Source: Euglena gracilis (taxonomy: Eukaryota > Euglenida > Euglenophyceae > Euglenales). From it: DNA of 64,000 bases. The stretch covers positions 46,977,291-47,041,290 of the forward strand of contig CP154956.1 of NCBI GenBank assembly GCA_039621445.1, written 5' to 3'. Position 1 is the stretch's first letter, and the number at the start of each line of letters is the position of its first letter. Position numbers and translations under genes: made by a program. Positions 23,201-33,746 of this stretch are shown here, in pieces. The notes below the pieces were generated by a model that saw only the letters and a list, made by a program, of their open reading frames with translations, made no database searches and was not told the DNA's origin.

Positions 23201-26200
23201 CAATTGCACAAGTGTTCTTGTGTGCAGTAGCGCAAAGGAACCACTTGCACAATTGTGGGAACCTTTCGTTTGAGCAGTTGCATAGCCACTGTTGGGCCAT
23301 TTGCACAAAGGAACCATTTGCAGGGAATTGCTCAAAGGGGCCACTAATTTTTTTTAAAGTCAAAGTGTATGGTGTGGTGTGAGGCTCGGTCTCACCTGCC
23401 CCAAATCGTTCCAGCAACATCCCAAAGCTGATGAAGCAGCCGTTGGTAAGTCCCCGAACACATATGTGTGTTCGGGTGTGTGCGCACCTTATGCTGTCAC
23501 CTGCTCCAGGGCACCCTGGCGGAACCTTTGAAATGCACCTTGCGGTCCTGGGGCACCAACCCTCATCTTGAATGCATTTTATGGGTCTGTGTGCCACTGA
23601 TTGGGATTTTTAACAAGCGTTACTGCACAGTTGCAAACAAACAAGCCAATTTTGTGTAAAGTGCTCAGTGGGAGATCGGTCACCAAAGAACAAACCAAAC
23701 TCGCTCATGTAAGTCAGACCCCAGGACCCCAGGGCCCCAGGATTCTGCTGAACTGCCGGTGGGTCCTCCTGGGGAAATTTCAGAAAGTCCCAGAAAATGG
23801 GTAAAAGATCACTCATGTCAAATTGGCATTTGGATTTTGTATTTTCCTCAGCGCCCAAAATAATTTTGGGAAGCTTTTGTCCTGCGGTCAAAAGGTGCAG
23901 ATTGCACAACCTCTCCTGGCTGCAGCGTTCTGGACGTGGCGTGGTTCAGCGACAGCTGCACGCTGGTGACTGCCTCGCTGGACACATGTGCCACCCAGTG
24001 GGACGTCGTGCAGGGGGTGGCAATCTCCACGTATTATGGAAAGGTGTTGGGCTGCAGCTTGGGTTGCTGAGCCCCAATGATTGTGTTTGTAGCTTGGGCT
24101 ACAGAGAAATCAGTGCCAACGCTGTCAATCCTGCAACGTGCATTCCATATTTCCCCCAGTTTTCAAGTTATGTCTTCAGGATTGTTCTTTACATCCCCAA
24201 TTTTAGAAACCCCCCGGGGTTTATAGGATCTGGTTTTGTTGGTCAGCCGAAGGGGGCGTTATAAGTGGGGGGTGTTATAAGTCAAGGAATTGTTGGTGAA
24301 AATCCGACCCCCCCAAAATGACTCCAAAACACCCCAAATTGGCAATTTTTGGCAAATTTGGTGAAAAATGTAATTTTTAATGATGGTCTCAAAAAGTTGC
24401 CAAAATCAGTTTTTTTGGGTCGTTTTGTGGCCGAAAACATCGCCCCCGGCGGCTTTCATTCACCCCGGAGGTTATAAGTCAAGGTTTGGTCGGTCGGCCC
24501 GAGGGGGGGATTATAAGGGGGGGTATCAATTTGATCATCCACGAGGAAGGCCTGCACATATCCATGCCCACACGTCTTCAATCACATAAGCATCAGTGTG
24601 CATATGTGTATGACGTCACGTCACGCTCACAGGCTGCGTATGGACATGCATGCGCACCCCAGGGCATGTTGCTGCAAGTAAAGGCCAGCCGCCACGACCG
24701 CAGCTGCTTCTTCGTCTCCGACTCGCGAGGCAACATTTCGGTGTTCGACCGGCGGATGCCGAAGCACTCCGCCCTGGGCGTGCAGAATGACAGCCCGGTC
24801 TACGCCCTCTCACTGAGCCAGACTGGTGTGCAAGCTCCGCCAGCCTTCTCATGTGGCACATGCGGAGTCACACATACACTGATGCAAGCAAAGACTTCTT
24901 TTTAAATTGGGTGACCAGTGACCATTTCTTTTTGAATTTGGAGGAGGGTTGTGGGTGGGTGGGGTCACACCTGGCTGAGCTGAGTGGGTTTCCCTGGAAG
25001 GGGCTTCCCTCTATTTTCGACACTCAAAAATATTTTGGCCCCGAAAATTGATCTCCAAAAGTGGGTGCCCCAGAGCCCTCCCCCCCAGGGGGGACCCCGG
25101 GTGGGTGGGTGGGTGGGTGGTGTCTGTCTGCGAACAAGCAGACAAACAGAATGCATGCATTAATAAGTGCACACTCGCACGTACACACACATTGCTCAAC
25201 GCCTGTACATCTTTTGATGGAACGTTGCGTCGGTCCCAATTTAAGCAATGCACCGACACTCCTCCCTGGCCAGGCGTCCACATCACCTCTGGGGACCGGA
25301 ATGGCCTGCTGAAGGTTTGGGACGCCCGCTGCCTCCGCCAGTCCCCCCTCGTGGTCAACACTTCCATGAACGACGCTGTGCTGAGCGGCTCGATGCTTGC
25401 CTCCCCACAAGGTGTGGGTTGGGAAGAGGGGCGAGCCTTCAGCCAGCACTGCCGGCATATTCTCGAATGCACGGCTGAGATGAAATACGTTTTCTTATCC
25501 CAACCCACGAACCCATGAATCTGAATTTGAAGGAAAGGCAGTCACGTAAAAAACAGTTGCAATGGTTCCGCCTCTGGTGAACGATGAAAGCACGCCGAGA
25601 AATCCATTTTCTAACGTCTCCATTCCCCTTCCTCATCCCCACAGAGTCCTCCAGCCCTTATCCCACAGATCCACCCTCAGGGCAGGTGTGCCTCCACACA
25701 TACTGTGCTGCAGGATCTTCAAAATGGGATAAGGCTCAAGGGTTTACAGTGGGGGCATTAAATAGTGGGACACTTGAGGAATTTGTGGGTCTGATGGTGT
25801 GCGTACACTATCATGGCCCTGCCCCACACAGCAGTGCCCCATGAGAGCAGATAAAGCAAACCAAGGCCAGGCAAGGGGCCGAGGCGGCCCATGCTGTGGT
25901 GAGTAGCATCGGACCCCATCTTTGAATAATGCAAGATAGCAACCCCTGTCAGCGTACACTGAGGGGGCGGTGGCTTCGACAAGGTGACCATTTTGGTTGA
26001 AAAGCGGTATCTTTGGCCATTTTTCGCCCAACCCACTCGGCATACACTGACAGGGGTTGCTATCTTGCATCATTCAAAGATGGGGTCCAGTACTACTCAC
26101 CACAGCATGGGTCGCCTCGGCCCTTTTCCTGACTCTGGGGTTGTTTTTTTGCAATATGGAATGGTTCAGAGAAGGGAAAAACTTGCTCTCACAGGACTGG

Positions 26201-28984
26201 CTTGAATTTTGCACAGCGTGCCGCAGCAGTGCTGGCTGGGGCACTGCTACATGGGGCAGGGCCATGCTTGTGTGTGCACACCATCACCACTACCCATGGG
26301 CTGGCAGAGGCCTTTAGTGCCTCAGAAATTTTTTCCAGTCTGGTGGACCGGGGGAGGGGGTCTTGATAATGGCTTTTCCCCGCAAAAGCGTTGAAAAAGC
26401 CAGCCTACTGGACGCCCCCAGGGTCCTTGAGCGAAAGCAAGCGAATGACTTGGTGCCCGAGACACATTCCCCCCAACGCCTCCCCCAACCCCTCTGGCCC
26501 GCCGCCTCCCCCTGCAGCCCCTCCTGCACACCACCTGCCCTGGCGCCGGGGCGGAGCGCAGTCCGGTGGCGTGCGTGTCCGAGATCGCGCTGCAGTCAGG
26601 GCAGACGCTGCTGGCCGCCACGAAGGGCGACACGCTGCACGTGCACTCGTTCGACTCCACCGGCCCCCCGCCGCCCGACATGGCCCCCTTCTGCCAACTG
26701 CAGGGCTTCACGGACAACAGCTTCTTGGTGTGCCGTCCGCAGGCTGTGCGTATGTGCTGTGTGAAATGTTTTTCGGGTTCGTGCTTTTTGTGTGGGTTTT
26801 TTGTTTGACATGATCTCCTCGGGGACGGGAGCTGATTGCATAGGATTGTGACCTGGACGGCGGCTGCGGTGGAACTGATTCCGGACCCCCCCCCTTTTTG
26901 GTGTCCAATACACGGCGGCCGGCTGCCTCAGGTGCGGTCTGCCTTCTACGCCCGGCGGGCCCCCGCCCCGGCAGCGGGCAAGGCGGGGGCCGGGGTGGGC
27001 CTGGAGGAGGCGGTGCTGCTCGCCACTGGCAGCGCCGATGGGGCGGTGTACGTGTACGACCTGACCGACGGCCAGCCCTCGGACCAGCCGCTGCTGCAGA
27101 GGCTGGCGGGGCACCAGGCGTGCCCCTCTCCCACCACTGTTGGCACCGTGGTAGTGTCTTTTTTGTTGGTCTTGAGACCGAAGGTCAAGGTCAACAAACT
27201 CGAAAAAAGTGTAATAACCCCCCATATATATAAGAGTTAAACCCCCCCCCCCAAATAATACCCCCCCCGGGGTATTATTTTTTCGCCCGAAGTCCCGGCC
27301 CGAGGGGGGGGGTATTATTTGGGGGGGGGGTATTATTTTTCCAAAATTTTCGAAATTTTCCGAAGTCCCGTAAAACCCAAAATAGCACCCCAAACCGCCC
27401 TTTGGTGTCATTTTTTGCACTTTCTTGTGAAATTTACCATTTTTGGAGGTCAGATGAGCCAGAAAAATCCATTTTTTCCATAATTTGTTGTCAGAAATTG
27501 TGATTTTTACCTACATTTTCAGGTCAAAAATCCGGGCCTTCGGCCCGAAACCGGGGGGGGGGGTATTATTTCGGCGGCCGAAGTCGGACCCCAAGGGGGG
27601 GGGGGGGTATTATTTGGGGGGGGTATTATTTGGGGGGGGGTATTATTTGGGGGGGGGTTTATACAGATAAGAGTATAATATACAATACACAATGTAAAAT
27701 ATTATACATAACCTAATTTCCATAATATATTATATTCATATTATATAAGAATATAGAAAATGTATATAAGAATAACAACCCCCAAATAATAGCCCGCCTG
27801 GGATTTTAGCCAAAATAGTGTCTCCCCAGGTTCTCTGAGCTAGAAGCTTTGCCATTTTTGTCATTTTCACTTTGTCATTTTCAAATTTTGTCACCTTTTT
27901 CGCCTGCAGGACTCAAAAACGATCAAGAAATTTGGCAAACTTTTTAATTTTGCTGATGAAGAACAGGTCATCAGTCACAGCACACCAAAGCACAAAAGCA
28001 CATTGTGGGCATGGTGTGGCTTGATCATTTCGCCTCCCATCGTTTCTATTTTGCTACTCACCTCTTCATTTTGGAAAATCCTCAGGTCTGTTGCATGCCT
28101 GATGGGTTTTTTTTAGTCTTGGACCCCCTCCCCCAGGGGGGGAGGGGGGTAGGGTGGGTGGGTCCTTTGGACCCCCCCGGGGGGTGGGTAGGGGATGGTG
28201 GGTATATATTTTTCGACGCCAAAGGCGCCGAAAATTTGAAAAAGGTGCTTTTTTGCATTTTTGGCCATTTTTGGGCAAAAGTGGGTGGGTCCCGGGACCC
28301 CCCCCCCCAGGGGTCCCGGGGTGGGTGGGTGGGTGGGTGCCGACCCCCTCCCCCTCCCCCCTGGTCTTAAAAAAACCCCTGATGAGATGTGTTTGGCATT
28401 GATTTGGTGAAGTCAGGCTGGGAATTCCCTCCCCAGATAGAAACCCCCGGGCTTGTCTGCACCGTTGGTTGAAGACAGAGGGGAGGCTTCCATTTAGAGT
28501 GAACCCCCACGAATATAAAGTCCCCGCCGCTTGATATTTTGGTTGGATCTCAAGACCCTCGGGGGGGCGGGGGGCTTTATATGAGGGCGGGGCGATTAAA
28601 TATGAGTGGGAAAATGAAATTTTGATGGATGGCGCATACAAACTTTGGGGCATTCAAATGCAGTCAAATACCAATTTTTCACCAATTTTTTCAGGGCACT
28701 TCCTATTTTCCCCCAAAGTGTGCAATTTTTGTCCAAAATGGAGGATTTCTGGTGAAATTTGTAAATTCCACCCAAAATTTTCTGCTTTTTCCCGAATGGA
28801 ACCATCGGCCGGCTTAAAATAGGGTTTTATTTGGCTGTATTTGGGGGATTTTTTTCTTTCATTGTACACTGTCTGTAAGAGGGGGGGCTTATATTCCGAG
28901 CAATCGAATCAGATTTGGACCAATCGGACCAGTTCAGACCAATCAAAAACCGAGAGGGGCTTTTATTGGGTGATTATGGGCCAG

Positions 28985-29019
<35 letters not shown>

Positions 29020-29337
29020 CACACGCACACACACACACACACACGCACACACGCACGCGCGCATGCACGCACGCACGCACACACACACATTCACGCCCAC
29101 GCTCATTCGCTCCCTCATTTGTTTGCTCTCACTCACTGCACTCCCATTCACTTGCTCACCGTGCACGTGCACACACATTACAGCCTTTTCATCTTGCAGG
29201 ATGTGGTGTACGGTGTGACGTTTCATCCAACCGAGCCAATCATGGTCTCATTCTCTGCGGATTGCACTTTGAACGTCTGGGCGTCCACCAAAAAGGCGGA
29301 ACGGGACCCACCCCGGGACCACAGCAGCTCGTCCTGA
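20250..29337 (+). CDS. SNRNP40: Seven-WD40 protein, U5 snRNP 40-kDa protein-like
   Basis: SNRNP40 is a WD40 propeller of the U5 snRNP that binds PRP8 in the spliceosome. Exons joined by phase: ~20250-20386, 21069-21164, 23926-24043, 24663-24825, 25274-25411, 25645-25685 (41-bp microexon), 26518-26727, 26932-27117, 29200-29337 (TGA at 29335). Blades in order: SILASASFDGSVYVWD, LVTASLDTCATQWD, FFVSDSRGNISVFDRR, HITSGDRNGLLKVWDAR, LLAATKGDTLHVHSFD, LLATGSADGAVYVYD, MVSFSADCTLNVW. The last two blades and the DVVYGVTFHPTEPI segment follow the order and spacing of human SNRNP40 closely. The protein is about 410 codons against about 357 in human, with a Pro/Ala-rich insert before blade 6. Introns after 21164 and 27117 start GCGTG. 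Another WD40 family (WDR27 or DCAF11 type) is possible but fits less well. The first exon's acceptor is uncertain. Confidence 0.68.
20426..20944. mobile_element. Non-autonomous TIR element in WD40 intron
   Basis: The ends are AGGGGTTTTCTTAAG and its reverse complement CTTAAGAAAACCCCT, flanked by a 9-bp direct repeat GTTCCCTAC (20426-20434 and 20936-20944). The interior is poly-G/C rich with CCAGCCAGCAGC units and has no ORF worth calling. Confidence 0.65.
21165..23925 (+). other. WD40-gene intron with GC donor, 2.8 kb
   Basis: The exon ends CTCCAG and the intron starts GCGTGG, ending CTGCAG at 23925. The split codon (AG+C) restores a conserved blade 1-2 linker, PAHTSSVLDVAW. It contains copy B of the dispersed repeat. 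Confidence 0.65.
21995..23680 (+). repeat. Dispersed intron repeat, copy B
   Basis: The partner of the copy at 14775-17800, same orientation, lying in the blade 1-2 intron of the WD40 gene. By eye the copies are well diverged with several indels. Confidence 0.75.
24044..24662 (+). other. WD40-gene intron
   Basis: Phase-0 intron from GTGTTG to CCCCAG. It has repeated GTTATAAG/GGGGGTTATAA-type motifs near 24215-24290 and 24470-24520, and no exon. Confidence 0.5.
24826..25273 (+). other. WD40-gene intron
   Basis: Phase-1 intron, GTGTGC to GGCCAG. It includes a GGGACCCCGGGTGGGTGGGTGG block (25080-25120) similar to one at 28265-28340. Confidence 0.6.
25790..26295. repeat. Long inverted repeat in WD40 intron
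   Basis: Arm 1 (25790-25968) and arm 2 (26038-26295) are reverse complements at high identity apart from about 80 bp present only in arm 2. Shared ends include GATGGTGTGC, CATGGCCCTGCCCCA and ACCCCATCTTTGAAT. The spacer is about 70 bp. The transcript would fold into a stem of over 150 bp between the 41-bp microexon and the next exon. Confidence 0.85.
27240..27662. repeat. GGGTATTATTTGGGGGG repeat blocks
   Basis: Two clusters (27240-27335 and 27545-27662) of poly-G/poly-C plus TATTATTT units, the complementary strand of the family seen at 5341-5955. Conserved CGAAGTC cores lie between them. Confidence 0.7.
28104..28378. mobile_element. Short TIR element related to the one at 20.4 kb
   Basis: The ends are GGGTTTTTTTTAGTCTTGG and CCCTGGTCTTAAAAAAACCC, imperfect inverted repeats that share GGGGTTTT.TTAAG with the 20426-20944 element. 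It is flanked by CTGAT direct repeats (28099-28103 and 28379-28383). The interior is poly-G/C and GTGGGTGG rich. Confidence 0.55.
28983..29090 (+). repeat. (CA)n/(CG) microsatellite
   Basis: CACACACA with CGCACGCGCG interruptions, just before the last WD40 exon. Confidence 0.95.
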
Positions 29338-29957
29338 CCTCAAGGCACGCATCGATCTCACCTGTTGGTGTTGGGCAAATGTGGTGTTTCAAATGTGCAA
29401 ATTGCACGGGAATCCAAGAGTTTTTTGAAACTCAGATTTTTGCTTTGTGGAAGGACAATTCACTTTCCTCATAGCATTTTCAATTTCCCCTGGCATTTTT
29501 TTAATGCCGCACACCACATGGCCGGGGCTCTGTCTCGGATATATATCGGAGGGATCGGGGGCCATGTGGTGTGCAGTTGTTTATTCCTTTTTTTAGGACA
29601 GACTTCTTTTTTTATTTTTATTTATTTTATAGTTTCGAGCCATCTCGTCATTCCAGAAGGACAACAGGTTCTTACTTCTTATTTTTGTGTTGAATAAATG
29701 CTGATTGATAAGTTCAGGAGGAATCCCCAAGAAAGCGGCATTTTTTTCCTGGATGGCTGAATATGAAGGTGGCTCGTATTCATCTCTGCCCACCAAACCT
29801 CTTGCATGTGTCTGGGCCTTGACACGGTCGTTTCTCATTGCCTCATTCATTTTCATCCCGAGTGGCAGATTTTTGGAGCCCATTTCGACCTCCCCCCCTT
29901 TCCCACTCTGCAGTCCATGTGCCTCCCATTGATGCTTTCCCTCCCTCCCCTCGTTTC
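29338..29957 (+). other. 3' flank of the WD40 gene with hairpin and poly(A) signal
   Basis: Contains a 15-bp perfect inverted repeat, GCACACCACATGGCC (29509-29523) and GGCCATGTGGTGTGC (29560-29574), and an AATAAA at 29693-29698, about 355 bp past the stop. Both could lie in the 3' UTR. The ATG of the next gene is at 29958. Confidence 0.5.
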
Positions 29958-32900
29958 ATGAACCCGCTGAATGTCCAGCCGCCTGCCAAGTTCCCTCGTT
30001 CTCCCATCGCCCCTACACCGGGCCTATGCCCCGCCCAACCACCCCCCTCGCCTTCTTGTCTTTCTGGACAAATGCCATTTTCACAATATACGGCGTGTGC
30101 CGTATGTATCAGGTGTGACCCACGTGACTGGGGTGGTTGACATCGACCAGCCTTCCTGTTGCGTCGCACGTGTCACCGCCGGCCTTTGGGGTGCCGACCT
30201 GTCCCAGCTTAGCAGCGAAGCGTATCCAGAAGGAATGGGATGACCTCGTGGAGAAGGGCAGCATGACCCAAATCCCCTACTGCCTCCATGTCGCCCGCCA
30301 AGGGGAAACCCAGGGCCCTTCTTTTATCGTCGTGGTCAGGGGAGGGCCGACTTAGGTGTGATGCTAATGAGGACGACGCTGGGTATCACAGTGAGTTTTT
30401 TTCAATTTCTTTTTTCAGTTCATGCAACATTGCTGGTTTTTTTTGGTTCTCTTTCTGGACATTTGCTGCTGAAAGTGGATTTCAATCAATCAGCAGCTCC
30501 AGCATTTTTTTTATACAAAAATGTGTTTGTACACCTTTTTTTGATGATTCCCGGAATTCGACCAAAATTCTAATATTCCATTTTTAAGAGTTGCCGACTG
30601 AATCGTCATTGGATGCAAAAGGAGCCCCTGCCTGGACCCCCCCCCCCGGGGATGTGAAGGGCTTTAAAGCCCGGTTGGCCGGCCCTGCCCGCGACGTCTT
30701 CCGCTGGGTGGTCTCGTTCGGCAAGGGCAGCGGCAGGGCCGACGCCGCGGGGCAGCCCCTGACGCTGGAGGTGGAGTTCCCCCGCAACTACCCGTTCTCC
30801 GCCCCGCACGTCACGTGCCGGCAGTTCGCGCTCTTCGTCCCCCGCTTCGTGCCTGACTGGACGCCGCGGATGACGGTGCGGACACTGCTCACCGCCGTGA
30901 TGGCCAAGCTGGAGAAGGTGCCATTCCCCGCCAACCATGTCGACCTCGGCCGCAACAGCCCGGACGAGGTGTGTGCCCAGGCATCATGTAGGGGGGGGGG
31001 ATAATGTGGAGCGCATTTTGTGCATTGTTAGTATTTAGCCCATATTTCATTTTTTTTTCGCCGAAAAAAAGACATATTTTATGTATGTCACGCATATTCA
31101 CCACATCTTTCAAGGCTTTGCGGTTCTTCTGAATTTGTGCCCATCCCTGCATATTTTGACCGCATATTTTCTGCGGTCAATTTGGGCCGTTTTATATTAT
31201 TTTGGGGTTTTGCATTCTTTTTTTGGGCCATTTTATGCCGTTTTGGGTTATTTTGGGCTTTTATGTGCCACAGACCCCTTGTACGTGCTTTGGCTTGTGT
31301 ATGCCAATGGCTATGTGCTTTGGTAAAAAATTCTACTGCACCTCGTTTTGGGAAATGACCCAAAATGGCCCGAAATGGCCCGAAATGAAGATATCGACTC
31401 CAGATGTCTACCGCAGTCTTTCCAAACAAGTTTTTGCAAGCTTGAAGAAATTTTTTTTGTGATTTTCCTGAAGTTTGTGCAAAATTCTGCAAAACACCGT
31501 AAATGATCACAAAGTTTCATTTTGATATTGCTTTTTATTGCTTTTTGTGCAAAGATAACAAAACCCAGACGTCTGTGAAATTTCTGTCTTCTAGTTATTA
31601 CTTTTGTAATGAATTGGTTTGCAGCAGACAATTTTTTTTGTGAATCGGCTTGATCATTTTCTCAGTGATTTGGTGTGTCAGCAAAACGAAAATGATTTTG
31701 ATGCGTTGTTTTGGTGGGTAGGTGGATCCAGACCCCTCAGGTCCTTAAACAGCCTCTCCCCAGTGCCTTCTTCTTTTCAGTAGGGGAGGGGATTTAAAAG
31801 TCATGTTTTGGATTGGTCGTCCCAAGGGGGTGGGTTATGTATGGGAAGGAGGTTAGATGGGTTCATGCACAATTGGCAGGTCGGAAAGGCTCCCCCCTTG
31901 GCAGGTCTCTTTCGACGCGTTGGGGCTGTCTTGCATCAATGAGAGCTCTGGCAAAGATGCAGATGCCCCAGCCAGCAGATAGTGGCGATGTTATGTGGGA
32001 ATTACATCATCTGTGGCGAATTTTGTGCAAATGGAATGGAACAGGCAAAAAAGACCTAACATTCAGAAGTGGGGAATGATGCACCTAAATCCCGCGGGAT
32101 TTTTTGCTATTCTTTTGAAGGAAGTTCACACACTCCAGGGCAGCAGGGGGGGAGATATGCCAGTTGCATAATTTGCATATTTTTTGCGTAATTCAAAAAC
32201 GGACACATAAAAAAACGAATAACACAATGTGTTGTATTTTTTAAAAAAAAGCCCAAAAATGTGAATGCACCAAAAACTGTGAACACCAAAAGTGAACACA
32301 AAATGTGAACACCAAAAGAAAACCTGGCGCAAACTGCAAAGCATCATGGTTGGTTTGCCCAGTTGCATGCACTCACATTTCATTATGAAACTGCGCAAAT
32401 GTAAAATTTGTTCAAAATTGTGTTGTGTTCAATTTCCAGTTGTCTGGCAGAGCATTTTGCCTGTGTAACTGTTCTTAAAACACCAGACAAGCAAATTATG
32501 CAAAAAAATGCAAAAATGCGACTTTTCACAAACACTTTAGAATGCAAAAAAATGAGCATGCAAAAAAGCGTACAGTCCCGGGGAGCTCCTAAAGCAATTT
32601 TTATGCAACTCATTTTTTAGGTCAAAATCTTCCTTCAGCAGCTTTCGCGGTTGATTCAGCAGCATTTTACCTGCTTCAGCTGCAATGCCAAGCGCAGCAC
32701 TCGAGGAACAGAATATTCCCTGGTGCCTTTCTCTGTCTGGGGCACCTGCTGGCCGTTGTTCTCTTGTGTTCGAAGCCGCTTGATCGCAACGACCGCGCGT
32801 ACTGGACCGTGACGATCCACCAGTGCACGGAGATGGACGTCGGGGTGTCCACCCTGTGGGAGGGGCACAACCTGATGCAGTACGGTCAGCCCGCCCTCAC

Positions 32901-33129
32901 CCTCCTGTCGACTGTTGAGCTGCATATGCCTGCATGTGTGCGCGCGCATGCGTGATCGCGCGCGTGTGTGTGGTTTGTGTGGTGTGTTTGTGTGCGTGTA
33001 TGTGTGTGGGATGTGTGTGTGTGTGTGTTCGTGTATGTGTGTGTGGGGTGTGTGTGTGTGTGCGTTTGTGTGGGGGTGTTTGTGTGTGGGGGGTGTTTGT
33101 GTTTGTGTATGTGTGTGTGGGGTGTGGGG

Positions 33130-33161
<32 letters not shown>

Positions 33162-33746
33162 GTGCGCGCGCGCGCGCGCGTGCGTGCGCGTGTGTCATGA
33201 ACCCCCGCCCCCCGCGTCCCATCCCTCTGCCCCTCCCCAAGCTGAGGGTTGGTTGCCGGCGTGTGGAGCTATCTGGAGGTGGGCGTCATCCAACAGCTGC
33301 TGCTGCCGGAGGGCAGCCACTCCCCCGAGGGCCGGAAGGAGAAGCTGAACTCGTACGAGTACGCTGCGGAGGAGGTCCCTGTCTGCCCTTGGCTGGGGCA
33401 AGCCTGTCTCAGAGTCGCAGTCCTGCGAGCATTGTGAATCTGCGGTGGTGGGCACACGCAGCGACGTTGAAGCCAATGGTGTTTCAGAAGCAGTCCAGAC
33501 ATTCCAGTCCCCCCCCCCCGCCTCCCGCAGGTGAGCGCCATCCCCTGCGAGCCGTTTGCCTCGGGGGACGTCATCGCTGTGTTCTACGACGGCCCGCAGG
33601 ACCGCCTCTCATTCTACCGCAACGGCGCGCTGCAGCACACGTTCGTCGGCTTGTACTGCCTGCCGGAGGCGCGAGTCTCCCCCCAGGCCGCTCTGCCTGC
33701 TTTCATGGCAGCCCCCCTGGCGATGAATGCCGGTGCCTCTGACAAG
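29958..33746 (+). CDS. E2-like (UBC fold) protein apparently spliced to a SPRY domain
   Basis: Exons by phase: 29958-30112 (Pro-rich start MNPLNVQPPAKFPRSP), 30208-~30330 (LAAKRIQKEWDDLVEKG, the E2 first helix), ~30589-30968 (AGPARDVFRWVVSFG, LTLEVEFPRNYPFSAPHV, DWTPRMTVRTLL, the UBC core), 32680-32884, 33247-33374, 33531-33746. The last three encode SPRY: DRAYWTVTIHQ, then SGDVIAVFYDG and RLSFYRNGALQHTFVGL. E2 enzymes carry ubiquitin on a cysteine in the HPN...C segment. Here PHVTC runs straight into the WTP motif and that segment is missing, so the protein may be an inactive, UEV-like variant. The 30968/32680 join is in phase but spans 1.7 kb; two adjacent genes remain possible. The ~30330 donor and the 3' end past 33746 are undetermined. 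Confidence 0.5.
30969..32679 (+). other. Intron or spacer between E2-like and SPRY exons
   Basis: Donor GTGTGT at 30969, acceptor TGCTTCAG ending at 32679. AT-rich, with TTTTGGGCCATTTTATG-like runs near 31190-31260 and A-rich ATGCAAAAA runs near 32500-32570. No exon was recognised. Confidence 0.5.
32936..33196 (+). repeat. (TG)n/(TGTGGG)n microsatellite
   Basis: About 260 bp of TGTGTG with GGGGTG and CGCGCGCG segments between two SPRY exons. The Val/Cys- and His/Thr-rich ORFs over it are repeat translations. Confidence 0.95.

Larger units (their letters stand above)
27118..29199 (+). other. WD40-gene last intron with GC donor
   Basis: The exon ends CACCAG and the intron starts GCGTGC, ending CTTGCAG at 29199, phase 0. 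It contains poly-G repeat blocks, a TIR element (28104-28378) and a (CA)n array (28983-29090). Confidence 0.6.

Noticed and set aside
26596-27420. 274-codon - strand ORF
   Set aside because: Antisense to two WD40 exons that join in phase and match conserved blades; the rest is poly-G repeat translation.
28066-28653. 195-codon - strand ORF
   Set aside because: Crosses a TIR element with long poly-C runs inside an intron; no protein-like composition.
20250-29337. Assignment to PRP19 or RBBP4/MSI1
   Set aside because: No U-box, and blade sequences and spacing follow SNRNP40 better, above all the last two blades.
32656-33240. 194-codon - strand His/Thr-rich ORF
   Set aside because: Translation of the TG/CA microsatellite and of the antisense of a SPRY exon.
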